Positions 43,954 through 51,361 of a stretch of 64,000 nt of DNA are shown in pieces. This DNA comes from Candidatus Marimicrobium litorale. GTDB lineage: Bacteria > Pseudomonadota > Gammaproteobacteria > Pseudomonadales > Halieaceae. Below the pieces are notes generated by a model. The model ran no database searches and was not told the origin of the DNA. It saw only the letters and a list, made by a program, of their open reading frames with translations. Every line of letters begins with the position of its first letter. Position 1 is the first letter of the stretch. The position numbers and the translations under genes were made by a program. Location of the stretch: positions 2,108,001 to 2,172,000 of the forward strand of contig NZ_SHNO01000001.1 of the NCBI RefSeq assembly GCF_026262645.1. Reading direction: 5' to 3'.

Positions 43954-45915
43954 ATGCACACCTTCCTAAGCAGCAAACTCTTCGCGCCCCTGTTGTCAGG
44001 CATAGTTGCGACCTTCCTTTCTGCCTGCCAGCCAGAAACCATTAATGAACCTCCCCCTGGAGTGACCGCCGACTGGCCCGCCTATGGCGGCACGCCAGGA
44101 GGCACGCACTTTTCGCGCGCCAACCAGATCACCCCGGATAATGTCGCCAACCTAGAGGTTGCCTGGCATCATCGTTCCGGTGACTATCGTGAGGCGCGCA
44201 AATCCGGTGCCAGCCGCCTCGCACAAAGCTCCATGCAGGTCACTCCGATTCTGGTCGAGGACAGACTGTATTACTGCTCGCCCTTTAATCGCGTTATCTC
44301 GCTGGACGCAGAAACCGGTGCGGAACTCTGGGCCTTCGACCCAAAAGTGAACATGGACAATCACCCTGTCCTGACCCACTGCCGCGGCGTCAGCAGCTGG
44401 CGCTCTAATCGCGAGGGTTTTTGTGAGCACCGCATCTTCGTCGGCACCATGGATGCGCGCCTCATTGCCCTCGATGCGAATACCGGTAAACCCTGCCCCG
44501 ATTTTGGCAACGCCGGTGAGATCGATACCAGTGAAGGTATGTCTGAACACCAACCGGCGGAATACGGCATTACCTCTCCCCCGGCAATTTTAGGTGACAA
44601 AGTCATCACCGGCTCCATGGTACTGGACAACCAACGCACCGATTCACCGGGGGGAATTGTGCGAGCCTACAATGCACGCAGCGGCGAACTGGAGTGGGTG
44701 TTCAATCCGGTCCCGCCTGGCGGGACAGCGCGCAATGAGGACGGCACCTGGCGCAGCGGCACCACCAATGTCTGGTCCATCATCTCGGTAGACGAGACCC
44801 GCGGGCTGGTGTTCCTGCCCACGGGAAATACCACTCCTGATTATTTCGGCGGCCACCGCAAAGGCCTCGACTATTATTCCAGCTCCGTCATTGCGCTCAA
44901 GGGTGATAGTGGCGAAATCGCCTGGCATTACCAATTGGTGCACCACGACCTGTGGGATTACGATACGCCCGCGCAGCCCACGCTGGTGGATCTCGTGGTC
45001 GACGAGGCAACAGTACCCGTCGTTGTACAAGTCACGAAAATGGGCATGACGTTTGTTCTCCACCGGGAAACGGGCCAGCCAGTGTGGCCGGTAGAAGAGC
45101 GGCCTGTGCCTCAGGAAGGTGCAGTCGAGGAGGAATATCTTGCACCGACGCAGCCTTTTCCCAGCCATATTCCTCCGCTTATTAAGGGTGCCTACAGCGC
45201 CGACGCGGCATGGGGATTGACCTTTTGGGATCGCAACGCGTGCAGGGACAAGATCGCCGGCATGCGCAATGACGGCATCTACACACCTCCCTCACTGCAG
45301 GGCAGCGTGAACTATCCCAGCAATGCCGGTGGGAATAACTGGGGCTCGCCTGCCATCAACCCTGATACCGGTGTAATGGTGGTCTTCACCAATCGCCTCG
45401 CCAGCACGGGCAAGCTGATTCCGCGTGCCGCGTGTGAAGACAACCTGCAGGCACAGACCGGCACACCCTATTGCGTGGAGACCGATTGGATCACCTCTCC
45501 GCTGGGGCTGCCGTGCAGCGCCCCACCCTGGGGCACGCTGGATGCGATCAATCTGTCCACCGGGGAGACCTTGTGGAGTGTGCCACTGGGCACCACGCGC
45601 GACATGGCGCCCTTCCCCTTCTGGTGGATCGAGGGTTTGCCCGGGATGGCGGCCCCCATGATGACCCACTCAGGACTGATCTTTTCCGGCATTTCCAATG
45701 AACATGCCCTGCGCGCCTTTAGTGCAGAGACGGGCAAGGAGCTGTGGCAGGGCGAGCTTCCGACAGCCGCCAATGCGCTGCCCATGACCTATCAGATCAG
45801 GCCGGGAGGTAAACAGTATGTAGTGATTGCGGCGGGTGGTCACTGGAGTGGCGGTGCACCCCCGGGAGACCATATTATTGCCTTTGCCCTGCCGGATCAG
45901 GTACCACAACGTTAG
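43954..45915 (+). CDS. PQQ-dependent dehydrogenase, lipoprotein (membrane glucose dehydrogenase-like)
   Basis: 653 residues from ATG 43954. A signal peptide ends in lipobox LSAC (Cys25), so it is anchored at the periplasmic face. The quinoprotein beta-propeller has repeated tryptophan-docking units: LDAETGAELWAFDP, YNARSGELEWVF, LKGDSGEIAWHYQLVHHD, LSTGETLWSV and FSAETGKELWQGEL. YQLVHHDLWDYD is typical of membrane glucose/alcohol quinoproteins. No haem c domain is fused; a separate cytochrome could take the electrons. PQQ synthesis genes are not in the window. It leads a plus-strand cluster of seven exported or membrane proteins. Confidence 0.86.
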   Translation: MHTFLSSKLFAPLLSGIVATFLSACQPETINEPPPGVTADWPAYGGTPGGTHFSRANQITPDNVANLEVAWHHRSGDYREARKSGASRLAQSSMQVTPILVEDRLYYCSPFNRVISLDAETGAELWAFDPKVNMDNHPVLTHCRGVSSWRSNREGFCEHRIFVGTMDARLIALDANTGKPCPDFGNAGEIDTSEGMSEHQPAEYGITSPPAILGDKVITGSMVLDNQRTDSPGGIVRAYNARSGELEWVFNPVPPGGTARNEDGTWRSGTTNVWSIISVDETRGLVFLPTGNTTPDYFGGHRKGLDYYSSSVIALKGDSGEIAWHYQLVHHDLWDYDTPAQPTLVDLVVDEATVPVVVQVTKMGMTFVLHRETGQPVWPVEERPVPQEGAVEEEYLAPTQPFPSHIPPLIKGAYSADAAWGLTFWDRNACRDKIAGMRNDGIYTPPSLQGSVNYPSNAGGNNWGSPAINPDTGVMVVFTNRLASTGKLIPRAACEDNLQAQTGTPYCVETDWITSPLGLPCSAPPWGTLDAINLSTGETLWSVPLGTTRDMAPFPFWWIEGLPGMAAPMMTHSGLIFSGISNEHALRAFSAETGKELWQGELPTAANALPMTYQIRPGGKQYVVIAAGGHWSGGAPPGDHIIAFALPDQVPQR

Positions 45916-45934
45916 CTCACACGAAGGAGAGATC

Positions 45935-46771
45935 ATGGCACCATCCCGCATACTTGCGCCTTTATGCATGGCCTTGTGCAGTCTGATTGCCAGCCACGCA
46001 CTGGCCTATGAACCACCGCGCACCGCAGGCGGCAAGGTTAACTTCAGTGGCGTGTGGCAGGTACTCAATACCGCTAATGATTCGCTGGAAGCACAGCCGG
46101 GACGCGCCGCCCAGGTGTTGCGCGACGGGCCTGCCGTGCCCGTTCCGGTGCGGGACCTCGTTGCGCTGGGTGCCACTGGCGCCATTCCCCCAAGTATCGG
46201 CGTTGTAGAGGGCGATGTGATTCCCTACCGCACGAGCGCCCTCGCGCAGCGTGAGCAAAACCGCGCGAACTGGATTACCGCCGACCCGGAGGTGCGCTGT
46301 TATCTTCCCGGCATTCCGCGTGCAAATTATATGCCCCACCCGTTCAAGATTGTCCACAATGACGACAGCCTGTTTTTCAACTACGCCTACGCGGGTGCTG
46401 TACGCAATGTTGCACTTACCGATCCCGGCCCTGCGCCACTGGACTCCTGGATGGGCCAGTCCTGGACACGCTGGGAGGGGGACACACTGGTTATTGAAAC
46501 AACCGGCTTTAACGATCGCACCTGGTTCGATCGTTCGGGCAATTACCATTCCGATAAGCTAAAGGTTATCGAGCGTTTCACCCGCACCAGTGATCACACT
46601 ATCGACTACTCCGCCACTATAGAGGATGCCGATCTATTTACCCGCCCCTGGACGATTCGTATGCCCCTTTATCGCCGCGTGGGGAGAGATGAGATCATGC
46701 TGCAATTCAACTGCGTGGAGTACGTGGAAGAAATGATGTATGGCCACTTACGCAAAGAACCTCTGGACTGA
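45935..46771 (+). CDS. Secreted protein of unknown function, paralogue of the next gene
   Basis: 278 residues from ATG 45935, with AAGGAGA upstream. A signal peptide ends near SHALA/YEPP. Features seen: VNFSGVWQVLNT near the mature N-terminus and WTRWEGDTLVIETTGFNDRTWFD in the C-terminal half, shared in pattern with 46783-47763 (HWEGDTLVVRTTQF). These two belong to a widely found but uncharacterised exported family with GxW and WEGDTLV signatures. Overlaps nothing; 19 bases after the quinoprotein. No catalytic motif recognised. Confidence 0.75.
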   Translation: MAPSRILAPLCMALCSLIASHALAYEPPRTAGGKVNFSGVWQVLNTANDSLEAQPGRAAQVLRDGPAVPVPVRDLVALGATGAIPPSIGVVEGDVIPYRTSALAQREQNRANWITADPEVRCYLPGIPRANYMPHPFKIVHNDDSLFFNYAYAGAVRNVALTDPGPAPLDSWMGQSWTRWEGDTLVIETTGFNDRTWFDRSGNYHSDKLKVIERFTRTSDHTIDYSATIEDADLFTRPWTIRMPLYRRVGRDEIMLQFNCVEYVEEMMYGHLRKEPLD

Positions 46772-46782
46772 GGAGCGATAGC

Positions 46783-47763
46783 ATGAGTAGAGCACGCTTT
46801 ACCTGCCTGTTTATATTGGTGCACGCCGTAACGGCAAGCGCCGCCGAGGACACATTACCGCGCATGCCCTGGGGCGATCCGGACCTACAGGGTATCTGGA
46901 GCAATGCCACCGTCACGACACTGACGCGACCGGATGAGGTCGACAAGCTGACACTGACGGAGGCCGAGGCCACGGCAGTGGAGAAATATGGCCTGTTTGG
47001 CGAAGAGGCGCGGCGCGAAATCGACAACCTCCCCGAGGGTGACCTGCAAGCCGGAGAGAACGTCGGCGGCTACAATGCAGCCTGGATAGACGCAGGCACT
47101 CGCGTCCTGCGAGTCAGAGGAGAACCCCGAAGTTCGATTATTACAGAGCCGCTGGATGGCCAGATACCCTACACGCTAATGGGGCGAGGTCGCTTTTACT
47201 GGCAGGGCTATAAATGGATGACCCGTCACGACAACCCGGAAGAACGCCCCGACGGGGAGCGCTGCATTGTTGGCTTTGGCTCTACCGGGGGCCCGCCCAT
47301 GCTGCCTGTGTTATACAACAATCACTACCAGTTTGTGCAAACACCCAGCGAGGTACTCATTCTGGTGGAAATGAGTCATAACGTGCGCACCATTCGACTG
47401 GATAGCGAACACTTGCCAGAGGTCGTGAGACCGTGGCTCGGAGATTCCATCGGCCACTGGGAGGGCGATACACTGGTCGTACGCACCACCCAGTTCCACC
47501 CGCAACAAAACCTGCGCGCCGCCATCAAGCATCAGGTCTATATGACTAGCGACAGTGTTGTAGAAGAGCGCTTTACCCGCACAAACGAGCGGGAAATCCT
47601 ATACCAATTCACCGTGACCGACGACAGTATCTATACACAACCCTGGCGCGGCGAGATGACCCTGAGAACTGCGCAGGGGCCTATCTATGAATACGCCTGC
47701 CATGAGGGCAACTACGGCTTACCCAATATTCTGGCCGGCGCGCGCCAGGCAGAGAAGGAGTAA
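46783..47763 (+). CDS. Secreted protein of unknown function (PDLQGIW family)
   Basis: 326 residues with signal peptide ending TASAA/ED. The mature start PWGDPDLQGIWSNATVTTL is typical of a common uncharacterised exported family; the second half has HWEGDTLVVRTTQF, EERFTRTNEREILYQFTV and ends with a YACHEGNYG segment. Its paralogue precedes it. ATG follows GAGGAGCG. Eleven bases after the paralogue and three before the DUF6152-like gene, so all are one operon. Function unknown; association with a quinoprotein suggests a periplasmic role. Confidence 0.78.
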   Translation: MSRARFTCLFILVHAVTASAAEDTLPRMPWGDPDLQGIWSNATVTTLTRPDEVDKLTLTEAEATAVEKYGLFGEEARREIDNLPEGDLQAGENVGGYNAAWIDAGTRVLRVRGEPRSSIITEPLDGQIPYTLMGRGRFYWQGYKWMTRHDNPEERPDGERCIVGFGSTGGPPMLPVLYNNHYQFVQTPSEVLILVEMSHNVRTIRLDSEHLPEVVRPWLGDSIGHWEGDTLVVRTTQFHPQQNLRAAIKHQVYMTSDSVVEERFTRTNEREILYQFTVTDDSIYTQPWRGEMTLRTAQGPIYEYACHEGNYGLPNILAGARQAEKE

Positions 47764-47766
47764 CTT

Positions 47767-48207
47767 ATGCGTTATATCCAGTACGCCCTTTACCTCACAC
47801 TGCCACTGGCGGCAATGCAATCGTGGCAGGTGATTGCCCATCACGCCTTCTCGGCCGAGTTCGACAAGGACGCGCCCGTCACACTGGAGGGCAAGGTCAC
47901 CAAGATCGAATGGATCAATCCCCATGCCTGGATACATCTGGACGTGATCGGTGAAGACGGCGAGGCTGTTGCCTGGATGGTCGAGGGCGGCACACCCAAT
48001 ACACTGCTGCGCAGCGGTATTCATAAGAACTCATTGCCCATCGACAGCGAAATCATCGTCCGCGGCTACCGGGCCAATGATAAAACCTGTGAACCGGCCT
48101 GCAAGGCCAACGGCCGCGATCTTACTTTTGCCGATGGCCGCAAGGTGTTCATGGGCTCATCGGGTACCGGTGCGCCCAGTGATGGCGCGGACCCACGAGA
48201 CCGCTGA
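47767..48207 (+). CDS. Small exported DUF6152-like protein
   Basis: 146 residues with an N-terminal signal segment ending near VIAHHAFS. Mature motifs AHHAFSAEFD, VTKIEWINPHAWIHLDV and NTLLRSGIHKNSLP match the DUF6152 family as I recall it. The His-rich HHAF and NPHAWIHLDV could bind metal, which is inference. ATG follows AAGGAG. It closes the exported part of the operon before the membrane proteins. Confidence 0.8.
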   Translation: MRYIQYALYLTLPLAAMQSWQVIAHHAFSAEFDKDAPVTLEGKVTKIEWINPHAWIHLDVIGEDGEAVAWMVEGGTPNTLLRSGIHKNSLPIDSEIIVRGYRANDKTCEPACKANGRDLTFADGRKVFMGSSGTGAPSDGADPRDR

Positions 48208-48224
48208 GCACACTCGTCAAAAGT

Positions 48225-48800
48225 ATGTCAGTCAATCAGATGATCTATGATTTTGCTGTGTGGCTGGATACGCACAGCCAAAGTACAGCCCTGCACGAAT
48301 CCTTCTACATGTACAACTGGATAGAAAGCACGCACGTACTGGCACTGATGATCAGCCTTGGCATGCTGTTCCTGATCGACTTGAGAATGCTGGGGCTGGC
48401 ACTGCCCGACATTGCCGCGTCGACACTTGCCCAACGGCTGAGTCTGCCCATGTTGGTGGGTTTTGGTGTCATGATCGTTACAGGCCTGATGCTGTTTTAT
48501 GCCATTCCCGTGCGCACCTCCCAGAGCCTGTGGTTCCGCATCAAGATCGTACTGCTAATCGCCGCAGCCATTAACGCGTGGCTGTTTCATCGCCGTATGA
48601 GGGCGGCGGGCACAGATTGGGATACGATGCGAAAAGCACCACGCCCACTGCGATGGGGGGCAGGATTGTCCCTGTTATTTTGGGCGCTGATCGTGATCTG
48701 CGGACGCCTCATCGCCTACGACTGGTTCGATTGCAGAACCTCACCCATCGAGCCCATTGCCAGCGTGGCGGGCTGCCTCATTGATCAGGCGCAATTTTAA
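48225..48800 (+). CDS. Four-helix membrane protein, DUF6644-like (first of pair)
   Basis: 191 residues with helices at about 34-55, 68-92, 102-120 and 143-163. The segment ESTHVLALMISLGMLFLIDLRMLGL has a conserved His37 and Asp-Arg, matched in the next protein by VQAIHLLGMALLGG...DGRLLGL. Two cysteines near the C-terminus (TSPIEP...AGCLI) face the periplasm or cytoplasm, not determined. A buried His suggests haem or quinone contact, which is inference only. Confidence 0.75.
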   Translation: MSVNQMIYDFAVWLDTHSQSTALHESFYMYNWIESTHVLALMISLGMLFLIDLRMLGLALPDIAASTLAQRLSLPMLVGFGVMIVTGLMLFYAIPVRTSQSLWFRIKIVLLIAAAINAWLFHRRMRAAGTDWDTMRKAPRPLRWGAGLSLLFWALIVICGRLIAYDWFDCRTSPIEPIASVAGCLIDQAQF

Positions 48801-48825
48801 GACACGCAAAAGGGAGACCGACACG

Positions 48826-49410
48826 ATGAGCGCCGTGGCGAAGTACTACTACCCACGAACGGTCGCAGTCATTGCGCTGCTGGGTGTGGGCCTGTGGCTT
48901 GCACTGGGCGAGACCCGGTTGGCCTGGTGGTCCGCCCTGCTGCCCGTATTTGAGTGGATGGAGGGCACCGTCTTCGGTGTCATCGGACAGACCTGGGGTG
49001 CAGCCTTTGCCACCGTGCAGGCAATTCACTTGCTTGGCATGGCCCTGCTGGGCGGCAGTGTGCTGGTTGCTGACGGCCGCCTACTCGGCCTGCTGCTTAC
49101 CGATTCATCTGCGTCGGCGGTGCAGGACCAATGCCACCGGCTGTTTGTCTGGGCGCTGGTTTTGACGGTCGCCACCGGCATCTTCATGGCCTGCGGCGTG
49201 GCTATCAAGGTCTATTATCTCAATGTATTCTGGTACAAGATGCTGGCACTGTCCGCAGGCGTCGCCTTCGTCTATGGGATCCGCCGCCCACTGCTGCGCC
49301 AGGGCCTGGACACTATTCATCCCCGAATTATAAAACTGGTAGCAGTGGCGTCACTGATGCTGTGGTTCACCGTGGCAGCCACCGGTCGCTGGATCGGTTT
49401 TTCAGGCTAG
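48826..49410 (+). CDS. Four-helix membrane protein, DUF6644-like (second of pair)
   Basis: 194 residues from ATG 48826 (AGGGAGA upstream). Helices at about 12-30, 64-85, 105-128 and 165-185, with His68 in VQAIHLLGMALLGG and DGRLLGL as in its paralogue. TGIFMACGVAIKVYYL and FWYKMLALSAG follow. The two may form a heterodimer in the inner membrane. A small one-helix protein follows ten bases later. Confidence 0.75.
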   Translation: MSAVAKYYYPRTVAVIALLGVGLWLALGETRLAWWSALLPVFEWMEGTVFGVIGQTWGAAFATVQAIHLLGMALLGGSVLVADGRLLGLLLTDSSASAVQDQCHRLFVWALVLTVATGIFMACGVAIKVYYLNVFWYKMLALSAGVAFVYGIRRPLLRQGLDTIHPRIIKLVAVASLMLWFTVAATGRWIGFSG

Positions 49411-49419
49411 GGATGACCG

Positions 49420-49566
49420 ATGAAAGAACCTCCATCCATGCGAAGCAACAAAGACACACAATGGGCCGCCCTGCTGGCGAGTGCCGCCGTCATCGGTGGC
49501 TTTGCACTGTACTGGATCATTCAGATACAAGCCGTGCGGGAAATGCTGGCGCTGGCCTACGGCTGA
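49420..49566 (+). CDS. 48-residue single-helix membrane protein
   Basis: ATG 49420 with AGGGA upstream gives a basic/polar N-terminus (MKEPPSMRSNKDTQW) and one helix (AALLASAAVIGGFALYWII, about residues 16-34), ending LALAYG. The short tail and single helix resemble small accessory subunits of membrane redox complexes. Its stop overlaps the convergent minus-strand gene by ten bases. It lies ten bases after the DUF6644-like gene, as expected for an operon. No homologue recognised. Confidence 0.6.
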   Translation: MKEPPSMRSNKDTQWAALLASAAVIGGFALYWIIQIQAVREMLALAYG

Positions 49567-50126
49567 GCCGATGTCTTCGGTCTCACCGTAGTCTCGTAGT
49601 GAAATTCGCGATCATCACGGTACTCAATAGCACCGGTGTAAAAGCCCGCCGTCTCCAGCGTCACTTCGACCGCACCAGCGCCACGGTTCTGCCAGTACCA
49701 GCCGTGCACACCGTCAAACGGTGCAGAGTAACGTCCACCTGAGACACGCAGCCGGCCGCTGGCAAAACTTTCTGAATAGCCGGGCACCGAGCCATCAGGC
49801 TCCGCGTGCATGTCGTAGACCACGTCATCGCCTGCCTGCCAGTGAAACAACAGAGTCGCGCCAGCCGTCAGACGGTATTTATACTCCACCGCTTCAAACG
49901 GCTGTAATTCAAATACAATGCGATCAGTGCGCCAGGGCCGGGACTGCAATCGCAGCGAATCACTGCCGTTATCCGCCATGCCCACGAGTCCCAGAGCGGC
50001 TCCACTGCCCAGCGGATCCCAGCCGTACTCTGCGGGCAGCACGAGGGCAATCAACAACACAACTGCTACGAGCAGTGCGCTAATACTGGCATTCAGTATG
50101 CGACGCCTGTCGCGTGATACGCTCAC
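49557..50126 (-). CDS. Membrane-anchored protein associated with HupE
   Basis: 189 residues starting at GTG 50126, whose GTGA overlaps the hupE-like stop. One N-terminal helix (ISALLVAVVLLIALVLPAEYGWDPLG) is followed by a periplasmic beta domain with HWQAGDDVVYDMHAEPDG and GVHGWYWQNRGAG. Proteins of this sort are often encoded beside HupE-like genes and called transmembrane anchor proteins. Function unknown. The frame opens further, to 50177, but that would overlap hupE more. Confidence 0.72.
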   Translation of the reverse strand: MSVSRDRRRILNASISALLVAVVLLIALVLPAEYGWDPLGSGAALGLVGMADNGSDSLRLQSRPWRTDRIVFELQPFEAVEYKYRLTAGATLLFHWQAGDDVVYDMHAEPDGSVPGYSESFASGRLRVSGGRYSAPFDGVHGWYWQNRGAGAVEVTLETAGFYTGAIEYRDDREFHYETTVRPKTSAQP

Positions 50127-50809
50127 GTCAGCAGGTACCCCGCGAGTTGATTTCCGGCGAGCAGGAAGCCCGCACACATGACCACTGTGTTCAGAACAAA
50201 GGCCTGCTGATGGAATAGCCGCGTGCCGCGCCAGCGCAGCAGTAACAGCAGTATCAGCACGAGAGCCGCCACCTGTCCCAGTTCCACTCCTGCATTAAAG
50301 CTGAGCAGATTAACCAACATGCCGTTACCCGTATGAATGGTGTTCTGTAGTTTCGTGGCCAGGCCCAGACCGTGGCAGAGACCAAATACGAATACAGCGA
50401 TTCGGGGGTCCGGCTCGATACCGAGAACATCACGGAACCCACCCATATTTTCAAACGCCTTGTACACTACCGACAGGCCGATAATGGCATCGACCAGATG
50501 CTCGTTCACCTGCCAGTCCGCCCATACGCCCAGCATCAGTGTCAGGCTATGGCCAACGGTAAACAACGTAATGTAAAGAACGATGTCCCGTGGGCGATAG
50601 AGGAAAAAGATGATACCCAGCAAGAACAATAAATGATCGACCCCGGTGAACATATGCTTTGCACCAAGGTAAAGAAACGGCACCGCAGCAGGACCCTCAA
50701 GGCCCCGCACAAAGGCGTTGTTAGCCGCGGACAGGTCGTGGGCCGCAACACCGGCGGTCCACAGTAGCAGCAGGCAACAGACCACCGTCACCTGTCGCCC
50801 CGTCGTCAC
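50123..50809 (-). CDS. HupE/UreJ-like membrane protein with metal-binding histidines
   Basis: 228 residues with signal-like start CCLLLLWTAGVAAHDLS and about six helices. Hallmarks are LGAKHMFTGVDHLLFLLGI, LFTVGHSLTLMLG and FVFGLCHGLGLATKLQ, the His/Asp pattern of the HupE/UreJ family thought to move nickel or cobalt. The GTG start overlaps the cytochrome stop as GTGA. No nickel enzyme is encoded nearby, so its metal is unknown. Confidence 0.85.
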   Translation of the reverse strand: MTTGRQVTVVCCLLLLWTAGVAAHDLSAANNAFVRGLEGPAAVPFLYLGAKHMFTGVDHLLFLLGIIFFLYRPRDIVLYITLFTVGHSLTLMLGVWADWQVNEHLVDAIIGLSVVYKAFENMGGFRDVLGIEPDPRIAVFVFGLCHGLGLATKLQNTIHTGNGMLVNLLSFNAGVELGQVAALVLILLLLLRWRGTRLFHQQAFVLNTVVMCAGFLLAGNQLAGYLLT

Positions 50810-51312
50810 CGCCCGTCACCCTCCCTGATCCAATACTGCGCGTGACAGGCCTTACAGACCTGGAATATCTGGCCGCCCGCATCAAACAGGCCGTCCGCGT
50901 CCCGCGACTCACTGGCCTTGAAGGCCTGCTCGCCAGCGCTCACTAACGCCTGCGCATACTCCTGCCAGTCATTCCCCATGGATCGCCCGGGTAACATCAG
51001 CAGGTTGCCTGCTTCACTCAACGTTATAGCCGCGGCAGACACTGATTCCCAGCCCGCACTCGTCGTCGGGGCCAGTTCCTGGCGGCCCTCAGCAGTGATA
51101 ATCGTGCCGGCGGAGTCCCAAATCACATCGGCCGCTGGATCCAGTATCCATTGCATCAGCTGCTGGGGATTCGCCACGGGGCGGTAAGGTGGGTCGGTCG
51201 CCTGCAAGCCCCGTGGATTATCACAGGCTCCCAGCAACAGGATCAGGCACAACAGACTCCAGCGTCGCTGCCTGTGTCTGTTTGCTCTATCCTTTAGTCT
51301 CGTCAAAGCCAT
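50806..51312 (-). CDS. Lipoprotein c-type cytochrome (class II-like, C-terminal CxxCH)
   Basis: 168 residues. Signal ends in LLLGAC (Cys30 lipidated). The only haem motif is CKACH at 153-157, close to the C-terminus, as in cytochrome c'-type proteins with a helical bundle upstream (the TTSAGWESVSAAAITLSEAG helix region). It would sit at the periplasmic face and could be the electron acceptor of the quinoprotein encoded 5 kb away, which is inference. It heads a three-gene minus-strand unit joined by GTGA overlaps. Confidence 0.8.
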   Translation of the reverse strand: MALTRLKDRANRHRQRRWSLLCLILLLGACDNPRGLQATDPPYRPVANPQQLMQWILDPAADVIWDSAGTIITAEGRQELAPTTSAGWESVSAAAITLSEAGNLLMLPGRSMGNDWQEYAQALVSAGEQAFKASESRDADGLFDAGGQIFQVCKACHAQYWIREGDGR

Positions 51313-51361
51313 CGCCTGTATCCTGTTATACGATTGTCGATCGATACTCCACCCCTGCCTG

